Assembly: GCA_945881735.1 (NCBI GenBank)
Contig: CAMCVF010000003.1
Location: 1 to 64,000 of the forward strand
DNA length: 64,000 nucleotides
Source of the DNA: Methylotenera oryzisoli
Lineage (GTDB): Bacteria > Pseudomonadota > Gammaproteobacteria > Burkholderiales > Methylophilaceae
Direction: 5' to 3'
Part shown: positions 8,678-17,629 of the stretch, piece after piece
How positions within the stretch are numbered: the first letter of the stretch is position 1
Layout: every line of letters starts with the position of its first letter
Notes under the pieces: model-generated
The model's database searches: none
What the model was told of the DNA's origin: nothing
What the model saw: the letters and a program-made list of their open reading frames with translations, nothing else
Made by a program: the position numbers and the translations under genes

Positions 8678-10490
8678 ATGATTGGCTCTGTGTTTGCTGC
8701 ACACGCCACATTTCAGCATACCGTTGATTAAGCATTAATAGTGATTTATGCGTTCCCCTCTCGATGATTTCTCCTGCAGACATGACTAAGATTTGATGGG
8801 CATGCGTGATGGTTGAGAGGCGGTGCGCAATAATTAAGGTGGTATGATTTTTTGCAAGCTCGTTTAATTCTTTTTGAATCGTGCGTTCAGTTTCAGAATC
8901 AAGCGCGGATGTGGCTTCATCAAACACCAATAGCGCAGGATTTTTTAACAACGTTCTTGCAATTGCCACCCGCTGTTTTTCGCCACCAGAAATCTTAAGG
9001 CCTCGCTCTCCTACATCGGTGTTGTATCCATCAGGTAAGCTGATAATAAAATCGTGAATTTGTGCCGATTGTCCAGCCGTTTCGATTTCTGCTTGACTTG
9101 CACCTGGTCTACCGTAGGCAATATTAAAGCCAATAGTGTCGTTAAACAGAACAGTGTCTTGAGGCACAATGCCAACGGCTTGCCTAAGACTTGCTTGTTT
9201 GACTGTTTTAATATCTTGCCCATCTATATAAATGGCGCCCGATTGCACATCGTAAAAACGGAATAACAATCGAGATAAAGTACTTTTGCCTGCGCCACTA
9301 TGACCCACCACTGCTGTCGTTTGACCTGGCAATATATCAAAAGACACATGATTTAATATGCCACGGTTTTGTTCATAATAAAAACAAACATCTTTAAAGC
9401 TAACATGTGGCCCTAATTTAGGCGATTGAATTACCAAATCTGGGGCATTTGGTTCATCTGCAATTTCTTGATCGGTTTCAAGTAAGTTAAACATTTTGTC
9501 GATATCTGTCAGGGATTGCTTCATCTCACGATACAGAACACCTAAAAAATTGAGTGGGATATACAACTGAATCATCAGCACATTGACCAACACCAAATCG
9601 CCTATGCTCATTTTGCCACTTGCCACGCCTTTACTAGCTAAGCCTAGAATAAAAACCAAGCCAACAACAATAATCGTTTGCTGACCAAAGTTTAAAAATG
9701 CTAATGACTTTTGCGATTTAATGGCCGATTGCGCATACTTTTTTAAATTGACATCATAACGTGCCGATTCATATTGTTCATTTCCAAAATATTTGACTGT
9801 TTCAAAATTAATCAATGAATCAACCGCGCTTTGGTTGGCCTTAGAATCCAAGCTATTCATTTCACGTCTAAAATGTGTGCGCCACTCAGTAACTAACACC
9901 GTGAATACTACATAACAAAATAGAGCAGTAAAAGTCACCACCATAAACAAAATATCATAAGCATAAAAAAAGTAGCCCAGCACCATTGCAAGCTCAATAA
10001 GCGTTGGAATAATGCTGTAAAGCGAAAATGAAATAAGCGATTGAATGCCCCGCGTGCCGCGCTCAATGTCTCGCGTCATGCCACCTGTTTGACGTGTGAG
10101 ATGAAAGCGCAAAGACAAGGCATGCAAGTGGTTAAAGACTTGTAATCCCACCTGCCTTACTGCATTCTCAGTCACTTTAGAAAAAATCAACTCACGCAGT
10201 TCGGCAAATAAAGAGGCTGAAAGCCGCAATAATCCATAAGCCGTAATCAAGCTCACGGGCACCACTAGTAATGCTTGAGATGTTGTGTTTATGCTCATTG
10301 CATCCACAATTTTTTTAAGCATTATAGGAACGCCTAAGTTGGCTGCTTTGGCCACCACCAAGCATAACAATGTAAAAATGATTCTTGCTTTGTAGGCCAT
10401 TAAATATGGCCATAAATTTTTAATGACTTTCCAGTCTTGCAGTTGGCGCTTATGTGTATTTGGGCTGGATTCTGTTTTGAAGTGTTGCAT
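8676..10490 (-). CDS. ATM1-type ABC exporter (permease-ATPase half transporter)
   Basis: The 604-residue protein is a half-transporter: six membrane helices in the first ~330 residues, then an ATPase domain with Walker A (GHSGAGKS), a Q-loop (VPQDTVLF), signature (ISGGEKQR), Walker B (LLVFDEATSALD) and an H-loop (IIAHRLST). The sequence RETGGMTRDIERG-like stretch before helix 3 (TRQTGGMTRDIERG) is typical of the ATM1/HMT1 group, whose members export glutathione-linked compounds, sulfur intermediates or metal-thiol complexes. It starts 33 bases downstream of ovoB on the same strand, so it may be the third gene of the ovothiol operon and could handle a thiol-linked cargo. That link is inference. 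Confidence 0.9.
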   Translation of the reverse strand: MQHFKTESSPNTHKRQLQDWKVIKNLWPYLMAYKARIIFTLLCLVVAKAANLGVPIMLKKIVDAMSINTTSQALLVVPVSLITAYGLLRLSASLFAELRELIFSKVTENAVRQVGLQVFNHLHALSLRFHLTRQTGGMTRDIERGTRGIQSLISFSLYSIIPTLIELAMVLGYFFYAYDILFMVVTFTALFCYVVFTVLVTEWRTHFRREMNSLDSKANQSAVDSLINFETVKYFGNEQYESARYDVNLKKYAQSAIKSQKSLAFLNFGQQTIIVVGLVFILGLASKGVASGKMSIGDLVLVNVLMIQLYIPLNFLGVLYREMKQSLTDIDKMFNLLETDQEIADEPNAPDLVIQSPKLGPHVSFKDVCFYYEQNRGILNHVSFDILPGQTTAVVGHSGAGKSTLSRLLFRFYDVQSGAIYIDGQDIKTVKQASLRQAVGIVPQDTVLFNDTIGFNIAYGRPGASQAEIETAGQSAQIHDFIISLPDGYNTDVGERGLKISGGEKQRVAIARTLLKNPALLVFDEATSALDSETERTIQKELNELAKNHTTLIIAHRLSTITHAHQILVMSAGEIIERGTHKSLLMLNQRYAEMWRVQQTQSQS

Positions 10491-10523
10491 AAGTGGCTTA
10501 ATTCAATGCGCTTAAATATATTG

Positions 10524-11738
10524 CTAGGACAACGAGCATTTTAAACGGGTAAGTGCTGCAATCAAATTGGCTTTAGTGGTACCAATATTCATGCGCATAA
10601 AGCCCTCCCCACCTCGGCCAAACATGGCACCAGGCGATAAGCCTAATTTGGCTTCTTGAATAAAAAAACGGTTTAAGGCTTGATCATCCAAGTTTAGTTT
10701 TCGACAATCCAGCCAAAGCAAATAAGTACCTTGTGGGCTAATCACATTAATTTTTGGCAAATTCTTTTTAATAAACGCTATCGCCTCGTCGCGCGTATTT
10801 TGCAAATACGCCATTAAAGCGTTTAGCCAATCAAAGCCTTCGCGATAGGCCGCTTCAAACGCAACAAGATTGAATGGATTAGTCACAGAAACCCCCATTT
10901 TATTTAGATGCGATTGAATCGTCTGACGATGTGCCTCATTGGGTACTATCAATGCAGATAACCCTAATCCTGGAATATTAAACGTTTTACTGGGTGAAAC
11001 GGCCGTGATGATGCGGTGCGAACCGTCTGAAATTGATGGTAGTTCAGATTCAGAGACCAAGTGACTTAGGCTTTGGTGTTGCGCGTTTGAATAAACCAAA
11101 TCGGCATGAATTTCATCCGATAAAATAATCAAGTCCCGCTTGTTCGCGATAGCTAATAATGTCAGTAGCTCATCTTTTTGCCAAACGCGCCCTACTGGAT
11201 TGTGCGGTGAGCAAAGTAGCATCAGTTTTGCCTCTTTGGCACAGGCATCCAAATGTTGAAAGTCCATTTGGTAGTGCAAATTACCGAAAGTATCGTCTTT
11301 TAACTGCAATGGGTTTTCAACTAACCGACGATTTTGATTGGTTACTGCCGAAAAAAACGGAAAATAGACCGGCGGTTGTACTATCACGCCTGTATTTTCT
11401 GCTGTTAATGCTGCTACAACTAAATTTAATGACGGCACCACGCCTGGCGTCAGCACAATCCACTCACGTTTTACTTGCCAGTGATGTTTTGCCAGTAACC
11501 AATCTATTAGGGCCTCGTAAAGGCTTTCGGGCGCAATGGAGTAGCCAAAAACAGGATGTTTTGCCCGAGCCTGTAACGCTTTTGAAATTGCTTCTGGAAT
11601 CGCGAAATCCATATCAGCAACCCACATTGGCATGACATCATTGGTGCCAAAGGTTTGAAGTTTGGCATCATACTTTAGTGATTGTGTGCCTTCACGTGAG
11701 ACAGATCGGTCAAAAGACTGGGTTAAAGTATGCTTCAA
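10524..11738 (-). CDS. ovoB: PLP-dependent C-S lyase of the PatB/MalY family, probable OvoB
   Basis: This is a fold-type I PLP enzyme with the PatB/MalY N-terminal pattern (REGTQSLKYD), the ring-binding aspartate in LSDEIHADLVY and the Schiff-base lysine in SPSKTFNIPGL. It directly follows ovoA, so the likely job is OvoB: cleaving the histidylcysteine sulfoxide made by OvoA to give 5-thiohistidine. I chose the TTG at 11738 because it overlaps the ovoA stop as TTGA, the same coupling seen at pseB/pseC in this window; an in-frame TTG at 11753 would add five residues. Without the neighbour it would be called cystathionine beta-lyase PatB. Confidence 0.85.
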   Translation of the reverse strand: MKHTLTQSFDRSVSREGTQSLKYDAKLQTFGTNDVMPMWVADMDFAIPEAISKALQARAKHPVFGYSIAPESLYEALIDWLLAKHHWQVKREWIVLTPGVVPSLNLVVAALTAENTGVIVQPPVYFPFFSAVTNQNRRLVENPLQLKDDTFGNLHYQMDFQHLDACAKEAKLMLLCSPHNPVGRVWQKDELLTLLAIANKRDLIILSDEIHADLVYSNAQHQSLSHLVSESELPSISDGSHRIITAVSPSKTFNIPGLGLSALIVPNEAHRQTIQSHLNKMGVSVTNPFNLVAFEAAYREGFDWLNALMAYLQNTRDEAIAFIKKNLPKINVISPQGTYLLWLDCRKLNLDDQALNRFFIQEAKLGLSPGAMFGRGGEGFMRMNIGTTKANLIAALTRLKCSLS

Positions 11739-13840
11739 ATCATGCGTTCCCAAAGTGTTACTTCGGAAAGCGTATGCTGAAATTTGTGGCGAGTTTCACG
11801 AATCACAAAAGGAATATCCACTGGTGTCTGCAGTAATTTAAAATGCAGACCCAATACCTCTTTTAAACCATCTAATGTTGTCACATTTTCACCATCTTTT
11901 TTGTAGCCGCCAATCCATTCTTCGCGCGGCGTATGCTCTTCTAACCAAGTATATGGTGATGCAACCATCAACACGCCTCCAATATTTAAACGATGGTGAA
12001 TATTAGTTAGTAATTGGCGTGGGTTATATAAGCGATCAATTAAATTGGCCGCTAAAATAAAATCATATCCTGTAAATTGCGGTTTAAGGTTACATGCGTC
12101 GCCTTGCCAAAACTCTACTTTATGCGCGACATGCTTTAGATCAAGCTCAGCCAAACTGCGATCTTGATAACTAACCAAGTCACCTTCGTTGACCATGGTG
12201 TATCGCAACACACCTTGCTGGGCAAGCTTAAGCGCTAGGCCGACAAATCGAGCAGAAAAATCAATGCCAGTAACGTGATCAAAATGCTTAGCAAGTTCAA
12301 ATGTAGCTCGTCCTGTGGCGCAACCCAAATCTAAAGCAGTTTTACTTGGTTTGGATTTTAGGCTTTTTATCGCAAAATCACTGAGTGCTTTGGGGAAATT
12401 GGGCACTCCAAAGTAGGTATCACCATAATGAAACTCCGCATATTCGGAAAGTTGTTTATCTGATTCATAATGCGATGTGTTATTTTCAATAGGGGTATCA
12501 GTCACAATATAGCGAAATCCTGCATGTTGAAAAAAATGTCGTCTAAACGCGTAACGGGCACTCTTTAATGCCTCGTTGCCACTTGAAACCCACGAACCAC
12601 CTTTGATTATATTATGGCGACCATCAAAGGTGGGCGTTGTAAAATCATCGTATAAAGGGTGCACTTTAAAGCCATCAAAAGGGTAAATAGGCGTTTCTGT
12701 CCACTGCCAAACATTTCCAACCACATCATATAAATCGCCATGTGCAAACTGATTCACAGGACAAGAGGATGCATAGTGATCTAAAAAGAGATTAGCATTT
12801 TTACTGGTCATCACCGTTTGATCTGACAAGCCAGCATGCGCATATAAGCAATTCCACTCAAGCTCAGTCGGCATTCGCACAGTCTTACCCAATTGTACCG
12901 ATTGCCATTGACAAAAGGCCTTTGCCTCATGATAGTTGACTTCTACAGGCCAACTCCAAGGCATGCTGACAACTTCTGTCATCAACCTCAGCGCCCAAAT
13001 GCCGTTCTGTTTTAGCCAAAAACAAGGATGCTCAGCATGTGTATATTGTTTCCAAGCTAAACCTTCCTCTTGCCAATATTGATCGTCTTGATAACCGCCT
13101 GCCTCTACAAATGCTAAAAATTCTGCATTAGAAGTGAGGTACTTTGCTACTTGAAAGGCCAGACAATGTGCTTCAAATTGACCGTATTCGTTATCCCAAC
13201 CATAATATTCGGTTGATTTACTTAATTTAATATCCATGGCGGGAATATCCACCAAACTATTAATTGGAGCAATCACATTAACAGATTTGCAAGGCGCCCA
13301 ATCCGCTAAAGGTTGCACAAACTGTAAGGCATGCTGCCGTATTAAAACTGAACTGGTTTCTAAATGAATCCGTTCATGCTCGATACCCATCAAAATGGGC
13401 CACCACTGGCTTTCCCAATCGATTGGTAAGTTGATTGGAAGCGTGCTAATTAATTCATCAATCACTAGTCGCACACTTATACGATACGCTTTTACCTCTG
13501 CTGGAGTTGGCCAATGATAGTTTTTATCATTAACATCGTCCCATCCCATTTCATCGACACCAACAGCAAACATAGACTCAAACTGAGGATTTACACGTTT
13601 TGATATTAAACCGGCCAAGATCAATTTATTGATGAAAAACGTATAGGTATGGCCGAAATAAAAAATTAAGGGATGCCTCAAATTAATGGGCTTTATGTAA
13701 TAAGCTTCATCACTGTTTAAGGATTGAAATAAACTTTCATATAAATCCGAAGTTTGATGAAAATAAACGCGTATCTGCTCCCGTGTTAATAATGTATTGA
13801 TACCGTTAATGACAATGCTACGATTAGAAAGATTGTTCAT
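11735..13840 (-). CDS. ovoA: OvoA: 5-histidylcysteine sulfoxide synthase fused to the methyltransferase
   Basis: The 701-residue protein has three parts. The N-terminal DinB/EgtB-type domain (about 20-185) carries the iron motif HxxxHxE (H155, H159, E161 in EHERIHLE). A formylglycine-generating-enzyme-like domain spans about 205-450 (VGNVWQWTE, KGGSWVSSGNEALKS, RRHFFQHAGFRY). A SAM methyltransferase domain (about 465-701) has the glycine loop LDLGCATG at 503-510. This is the architecture of OvoA, which joins cysteine to C5 of histidine with oxygen and, through its C-terminal domain, N-methylates the product to ovothiol A. An EgtB-only protein would lack the methyltransferase. The gene overlaps ovoB by a few bases, so the two are translationally coupled. 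Confidence 0.93.
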   Translation of the reverse strand: MNNLSNRSIVINGINTLLTREQIRVYFHQTSDLYESLFQSLNSDEAYYIKPINLRHPLIFYFGHTYTFFINKLILAGLISKRVNPQFESMFAVGVDEMGWDDVNDKNYHWPTPAEVKAYRISVRLVIDELISTLPINLPIDWESQWWPILMGIEHERIHLETSSVLIRQHALQFVQPLADWAPCKSVNVIAPINSLVDIPAMDIKLSKSTEYYGWDNEYGQFEAHCLAFQVAKYLTSNAEFLAFVEAGGYQDDQYWQEEGLAWKQYTHAEHPCFWLKQNGIWALRLMTEVVSMPWSWPVEVNYHEAKAFCQWQSVQLGKTVRMPTELEWNCLYAHAGLSDQTVMTSKNANLFLDHYASSCPVNQFAHGDLYDVVGNVWQWTETPIYPFDGFKVHPLYDDFTTPTFDGRHNIIKGGSWVSSGNEALKSARYAFRRHFFQHAGFRYIVTDTPIENNTSHYESDKQLSEYAEFHYGDTYFGVPNFPKALSDFAIKSLKSKPSKTALDLGCATGRATFELAKHFDHVTGIDFSARFVGLALKLAQQGVLRYTMVNEGDLVSYQDRSLAELDLKHVAHKVEFWQGDACNLKPQFTGYDFILAANLIDRLYNPRQLLTNIHHRLNIGGVLMVASPYTWLEEHTPREEWIGGYKKDGENVTTLDGLKEVLGLHFKLLQTPVDIPFVIRETRHKFQHTLSEVTLWERMI

Positions 13841-14069
13841 ACTTTGTTCGGATTGAGTTAAGGGCAGATTTTATGATGCCATTTGAATAGGATTTGATAA
13901 AAATGATAATAAACTTAGGTTTCAAAAGTGCGTCTTTTATTAAGCACTAATTTTTTCATTGCGATTAGGTTTACATATTGTGCCATTTTGAAAATATAAG
14001 TTCATTAAAAATAATTCAAAAAAACTTTTTTCAATCATTTCTAATCAAAAATTTTAAACAAAATACACA

Positions 14070-14279
14070 ACATGAAATCATCAACTCTGACGATAGTCCG
14101 TTAAGGTCAATTTCTTGCATTATAGCGAGCTAACGAACTATTTCCCCATTTGGAATGCAACCGCGCGCAAACCAATTAATATCATGACCAGGCAAATCAG
14201 CAATTGTACGCCATTTATATTTACCGTAAGGCATTGTAATTGTTAGCAGATTTTGTAAATCTTGCTGGTTAATGTTAAT
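14070..14279 (-). pseudogene. Decayed DUF3820-family gene (start lost, in-frame TAG)
   Basis: On the minus strand the frame reads INQQDLQNLLTITMPYGKYK, then WRTIADLPGHDINWFARG, then CIPNGEIVR, a TAG at 14132-14130, and continues in the same frame as LAIMQEIDLNGLS. The pattern MPFGKY...ADLPGHYLNWFA...GEIG...LALMQEI.HNGL is what I recall for DUF3820 proteins. The codon where the start is expected is ATT (14273-14271) instead of ATG, and a stop splits the conserved C-terminal part. Both lesions fit a point-mutated pseudogene of a small (about 70-residue) protein. The rest of 13841-14380 shows nothing else except the csp terminator. Confidence 0.7.
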
Positions 14280-14317
14280 ACGACACTTAAGGTTAATTTA
14301 TAAGCAGATAAAAAAAA

Positions 14318-14350
14318 CCAAAAAAAAATGGCCCAATTACGGGCCATTTT
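14318..14350 (-). terminator. Rho-independent terminator of the cold-shock gene
   Basis: Read on the minus strand, a 10-bp stem (AAAATGGCCC, loop GTAATT, GGGCCATTTT) is followed by a run of T residues. It lies about 30 bases downstream of the csp stop codon. Confidence 0.85.
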
Positions 14351-14380
14351 AATAATTACAATTTTTTAACTTTTGATAAC

Positions 14381-14584
14381 TTAAGCTTTTTGGATGTTTG
14401 AAGCTTGTTTGCCTTTTGGTCCATCAGTCACATCAAAGCTAACGCGATCGTTTTCTTTTAAGCTTTTGTAACCACTATCAACGATAGCTGAGAAATGCGC
14501 GAACAAATCGTCGCCACCTGCGTCTGGAGTAATAAAGCCAAAGCCTTTTGAGTCATTAAACCATTTTACAATACCTGTTGCCAT
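14381..14584 (-). CDS. Cold-shock protein, CspA family
   Basis: The 67-residue protein is one cold-shock domain starting [20 protein letters not shown], with both RNA-binding motifs (KGFGFI and DLFAHFSAI). It binds single-stranded RNA/DNA and acts as an RNA chaperone. I place the start at 14584; an in-frame ATG 11 codons upstream at 14617 would add residues not found in the family. A sigma70 promoter with perfect spacing lies at 14693-14721, which implies a leader of roughly 100 bases, as is usual for csp genes. It is divergent from infA. Confidence 0.95.
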   Translation of the reverse strand: MATGIVKWFNDSKGFGFITPDAGGDDLFAHFSAIVDSGYKSLKENDRVSFDVTDGPKGKQASNIQKA

Positions 14585-14692
14585 AATCTTACTTTCATAC
14601 TTTAAAAAAGGGGGCACCCTAAAAGTTTGGGTTTTTAAAATATTACTAGTTTCGAAAACTCAACAATTTAAAAATTCAAACGCCTATCGCGC

Positions 14693-14721
14693 TTTATACG
14701 TAAATGTAACCGCTCTGTCAA
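14693..14721 (-). promoter_or_regulatory. Sigma70 promoter for the cold-shock gene
   Basis: On the minus strand TTGACA (14721-14716) is followed by exactly 17 bases and TATAAA (14698-14693). Transcription would begin near 14686 and give a leader of about 100 bases before the csp start. The -35 box is a perfect consensus, and this is one of the best promoters in the window. Confidence 0.75.
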
Positions 14722-14771
14722 GCATTATTTAAAATTATTTTCACTATGCAAGGCCTTGTTTCATTGTTTGA

Positions 14772-14800
14772 TTGCTAATTTCACGAGGCAGGACTATACT
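14772..14800 (+). promoter_or_regulatory. Likely sigma70 promoter for infA
   Basis: TTGCTA (14772-14777), a 17-base spacer and TATACT (14795-14800) lie on the plus strand. The predicted leader to the TTG start of infA is about 150 bases. It shares the divergent region with the csp promoter. No further gene is seen between 14585 and 14959. Confidence 0.5.
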
Positions 14801-14959
14801 GAGTACACGTATGAGTGGTGTCCACACGTTGATTTAATTTATTTTCCACTATTCCCAAATTTGCCGATCTGATTAGCATGTGCTCAGCACTCGATTCTAG
14901 GTATATTCAAGTTTTATTTGGGTCTTAATGTTGATTGCAAATTATATTGGAGTGTAGGC

Positions 14960-15220
14960 TTGGCTAAAGAAGAATTAATTGAAATGAATGGTGTGGTAGA
15001 TGAAATTTTACCTGACTCACGCTACCGTGTAACACTAGAAAACGGCCATAAATTAATTGCTTACACCGGCGGCAAGATGCGCAAAAACCACATCCGCATT
15101 TTAGCGGGTGATAAAGTAGTATTGGAGCTCTCTCCTTACGATATTAATAATGGTCGCATTACTTTTAGGCATATTGAGTCAAAACAGGCTTATAGCCCGC
15201 CTAAAAGACGCACCTACTAA
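14960..15220 (+). CDS. infA: Translation initiation factor IF-1
   Basis: The 86-residue protein is an S1/OB-fold IF-1: after the initiator, [20 protein letters not shown], then [20 protein letters not shown], then [17 protein letters not shown]. It binds the A site of the 30S subunit during initiation. The start is the TTG at 14960, because the family N-terminus is MAKEE and GGAG at 14949-14952 is seven bases upstream; an ATG at 14918 in the same frame would add 14 foreign residues. The C-terminal extension ending SPPKRRTY is longer than the 72-residue copy of ribosomal operons and matches the second IF-1 of betaproteobacteria. It sits divergent to the cold-shock gene, which suggests a shared cold-response role (inference). 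Confidence 0.93.
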   Translation: MAKEELIEMNGVVDEILPDSRYRVTLENGHKLIAYTGGKMRKNHIRILAGDKVVLELSPYDINNGRITFRHIESKQAYSPPKRRTY

Positions 15221-15244
15221 ATTGAACACCAACGTTTTAAATCT

Positions 15245-15268
15245 AAAAGCCAGTTATCTGGCTTTTTT
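15245..15268 (+). terminator. Rho-independent terminator of infA
   Basis: The stem AAAAGCCAG, loop TTAT and CTGGCTTTT are followed by further T residues, 24 bases after the infA stop and about 90 bases before mqo. Confidence 0.85.
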
Positions 15269-15357
15269 ACTGCCTGCCATGTTTACCCTGCAGTATTTGT
15301 AATGTGCTATGAGAGATATCTTAACTCTTGATAATAATTTTTAACTGACTTGATAAT

Positions 15358-16836
15358 ATGAAGAATGTAGACACCGATGTTCTGTTAGTGGGTGGCGGAA
15401 TTATGAGCGCCACTTTAGGTACTTTATTACAACAGTTAGATCCATTGCTTAGTATCACAATGGTCGAGCAGCTTAATGACGTGGCATTAGAAAGCTCTGA
15501 TGCCTTAAATAACGCAGGCACAGGCCATGCTGGATATTGCGAGCTAAACTACACCCCGCAAGCAGCAGATGGTTCAATCACCATTAAAAGAGCCCTAGAG
15601 ATTAACGCAGCCTTTGAAGTTTCTCTTCAGTTCTGGTCACACCTAGTTGAAACTGGCACTCTTCCCTCTCCCAAACAATTTATCAACAAAACGCCGCACA
15701 TAAGTTTTGTGATGCGCGACGAAAATATACATTTTTTAAAGCGCCGCCATGCCTTGCTTACTCAACATCATTTGTTTGCGGATATGCAATACAGTGAAGA
15801 TAAGGCGCAATTAAGGGCTTGGATGCCACTAATGATGGAAGATAGAGATTCGAGCGAAAAGTTGGCTGCTACCTTTGTCGCGCATGGGTCAGACGTTGAT
15901 TTTGGCGCACTAACCCGCTTTATGGTTGCCAAGCTCAATTCAAGCGCTAATTTCACAATTCTAAACAATACACGGGTTAAAAAATTAAAAAAAATTGGCA
16001 ATAGTTGGCATGTTGTGCTGGGAAATAAATCCACAAAGCACTGTAAAACGATTAATGCAAAATTTGTATTTTTGGGCGCTGGTGGCGGGGCATTACCTTT
16101 ATTACAAAAAGCGAATATCCCGGAAAGTATTGGCTATGGTGGCTTTCCTGTTAGTGGGCAATGGCTTATTTGCAATAATCCAGAGGTCATTAATCAGCAT
16201 CGGGTTAAAGTGTATGGCAAAGCCGCTGTAGGTGCACCACCGATGTCTGTACCGCATTTAGATACGCGCACGATTAACGGCAAACTTGCCCTGCTGTTTG
16301 GCCCTTTTGCAGGCTTTACTACTAAATTTCTTAAGCAAGGCTCACGGCTTGATTTAGCCAAATCAGTTAAACCCAACAACCTAAAAGCCATGCTAGGCGT
16401 TGGTAAGCATAATTTGGATTTAACCAAGTATTTGGTTGGTGAAGTTTTTCAAACGCATGAGCAACGCATGAACGCCTTGCGCGAATTTTTACCAAACGCC
16501 AAATCTGCAGATTGGCAACTGGCAAACGCGGGACAACGTGTGCAAATTATTAAAAAATGCGACGAAAAAATGGGCAAGCTGGAATTTGGCACTGAAATCG
16601 TTGCTTCAAATGATGGCACGCTTGCCGCGCTATTAGGTGCTTCGCCTGGTGCATCTGTTAGTGTGCAGGCCATGATTGACGTGCTTGAGCGTTGTTTTTC
16701 AGCACAATTAAGTACCAGCGCTTGGCAACATAAAATAAAACAGTTAGTACCTAGCTATGGTGAGTCTTTAGTTGAAAATGCGAATTTACTGAAAGCGGTA
16801 CGCTCACGCACTTTAAATACGCTTAAATTAGCTTAA
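15358..16836 (+). CDS. mqo: Malate:quinone oxidoreductase
   Basis: The 492-residue protein is full length for Mqo, the membrane-associated FAD enzyme that oxidises malate to oxaloacetate and passes electrons to quinone. The N-terminus has the FAD-binding loop VLLVGGGIMSATLG, followed by the family strings DALNNAGTGHAGYCELNYTP and, later, LFGPFAGFTTKFLK and GTLAALLGASPGASVSV. No membrane helix is expected; the enzyme is peripheral. It is preceded by the infA terminator and converges on rlmB with a ten-base gap. Confidence 0.97.
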   Translation: MKNVDTDVLLVGGGIMSATLGTLLQQLDPLLSITMVEQLNDVALESSDALNNAGTGHAGYCELNYTPQAADGSITIKRALEINAAFEVSLQFWSHLVETGTLPSPKQFINKTPHISFVMRDENIHFLKRRHALLTQHHLFADMQYSEDKAQLRAWMPLMMEDRDSSEKLAATFVAHGSDVDFGALTRFMVAKLNSSANFTILNNTRVKKLKKIGNSWHVVLGNKSTKHCKTINAKFVFLGAGGGALPLLQKANIPESIGYGGFPVSGQWLICNNPEVINQHRVKVYGKAAVGAPPMSVPHLDTRTINGKLALLFGPFAGFTTKFLKQGSRLDLAKSVKPNNLKAMLGVGKHNLDLTKYLVGEVFQTHEQRMNALREFLPNAKSADWQLANAGQRVQIIKKCDEKMGKLEFGTEIVASNDGTLAALLGASPGASVSVQAMIDVLERCFSAQLSTSAWQHKIKQLVPSYGESLVENANLLKAVRSRTLNTLKLA

Positions 16837-16846
16837 GCCTACTTTA

Positions 16847-17614
16847 TTAAATAAATCCACGTTGGCGGCGCACTTCGTATAAACATATTCCGCTTGCCAC
16901 GCTAACGTTTAAACTCTCTACAATTCCAAACATTGGAATAGTCACTAATGCATCGCAAGTTTCTGCCGTCAAACGGCGCATACCATCACCCTCCGCACCC
17001 AACACTAAGGCAATTGGGCCATTTAAATTAGTATCCAATAAACTCGTCGGCGAAGCCATGCCTTTCGGGGCTTCCATTAATGTACCCACAATAAACACAC
17101 CCGCATCTTTTAACTCGCGCAAAGTACGCGCTAAATTGGTTACCGCAATAAAAGGCACGGTTTCCGCCGCGCCGCAAGCCACTTTTCGCACGGTGGCATT
17201 TAAGCCCACAGCGCGGTCTTTAGGTGCTATCACTGCATGTACTCCCATCGCATCAGCCACACGCAAGCAAGCACCCAAATTATGCGGGTCTTCCACACCA
17301 TCCAATACCAAAAAGAACGGTGCTTCGGTTAAATCCGATTCTAAAATATCGTGAATGTCTTTGTAAGGAATAGGCGTATCGACCACTCGTGCAATCACGC
17401 CTTGATGGCGGCCGTTCATACCTGCCAAGCCATCTAAACGACTTCGCTCGACCTGCATGGTGCGCACATTGGATGCCTCTGCCATATTAAGCAAATCTTT
17501 CATACGCGCATCAATTCGGTCGCGGTCAATTAAAATCTCTTCGATGCTCGTTGCATGCTGACGAATACGGCTTAAAACGGAATGAAAGCCAAATAAAATA
17601 CGACTATCGCTCAT
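16847..17614 (-). CDS. rlmB: 23S rRNA (guanosine-2'-O-)-methyltransferase RlmB
   Basis: The 255-residue SpoU/TrmH-type (SPOUT) enzyme has an N-terminal L7Ae-like substrate-binding domain (about 1-85) and a knotted catalytic domain. Motif 1 is [18 protein letters not shown], motif 2 is [14 protein letters not shown] and motif 3 is [20 protein letters not shown]. It methylates the 2'-OH of G2251 in 23S rRNA. It lies 15 bases downstream of rnr on the same strand; the rnr-rlmB order is a common proteobacterial operon. Confidence 0.97.
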   Translation of the reverse strand: MSDSRILFGFHSVLSRIRQHATSIEEILIDRDRIDARMKDLLNMAEASNVRTMQVERSRLDGLAGMNGRHQGVIARVVDTPIPYKDIHDILESDLTEAPFFLVLDGVEDPHNLGACLRVADAMGVHAVIAPKDRAVGLNATVRKVACGAAETVPFIAVTNLARTLRELKDAGVFIVGTLMEAPKGMASPTSLLDTNLNGPIALVLGAEGDGMRRLTAETCDALVTIPMFGIVESLNVSVASGICLYEVRRQRGFI

Positions 17615-17629
17615 GTTACTTTTCTCATG

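Noticed and set aside
14585-14617. Eleven-codon N-terminal extension of the cold-shock protein
   Set aside because: The family starts at MATGIVKWF and the extension ([10 protein letters not shown]) has no counterpart.
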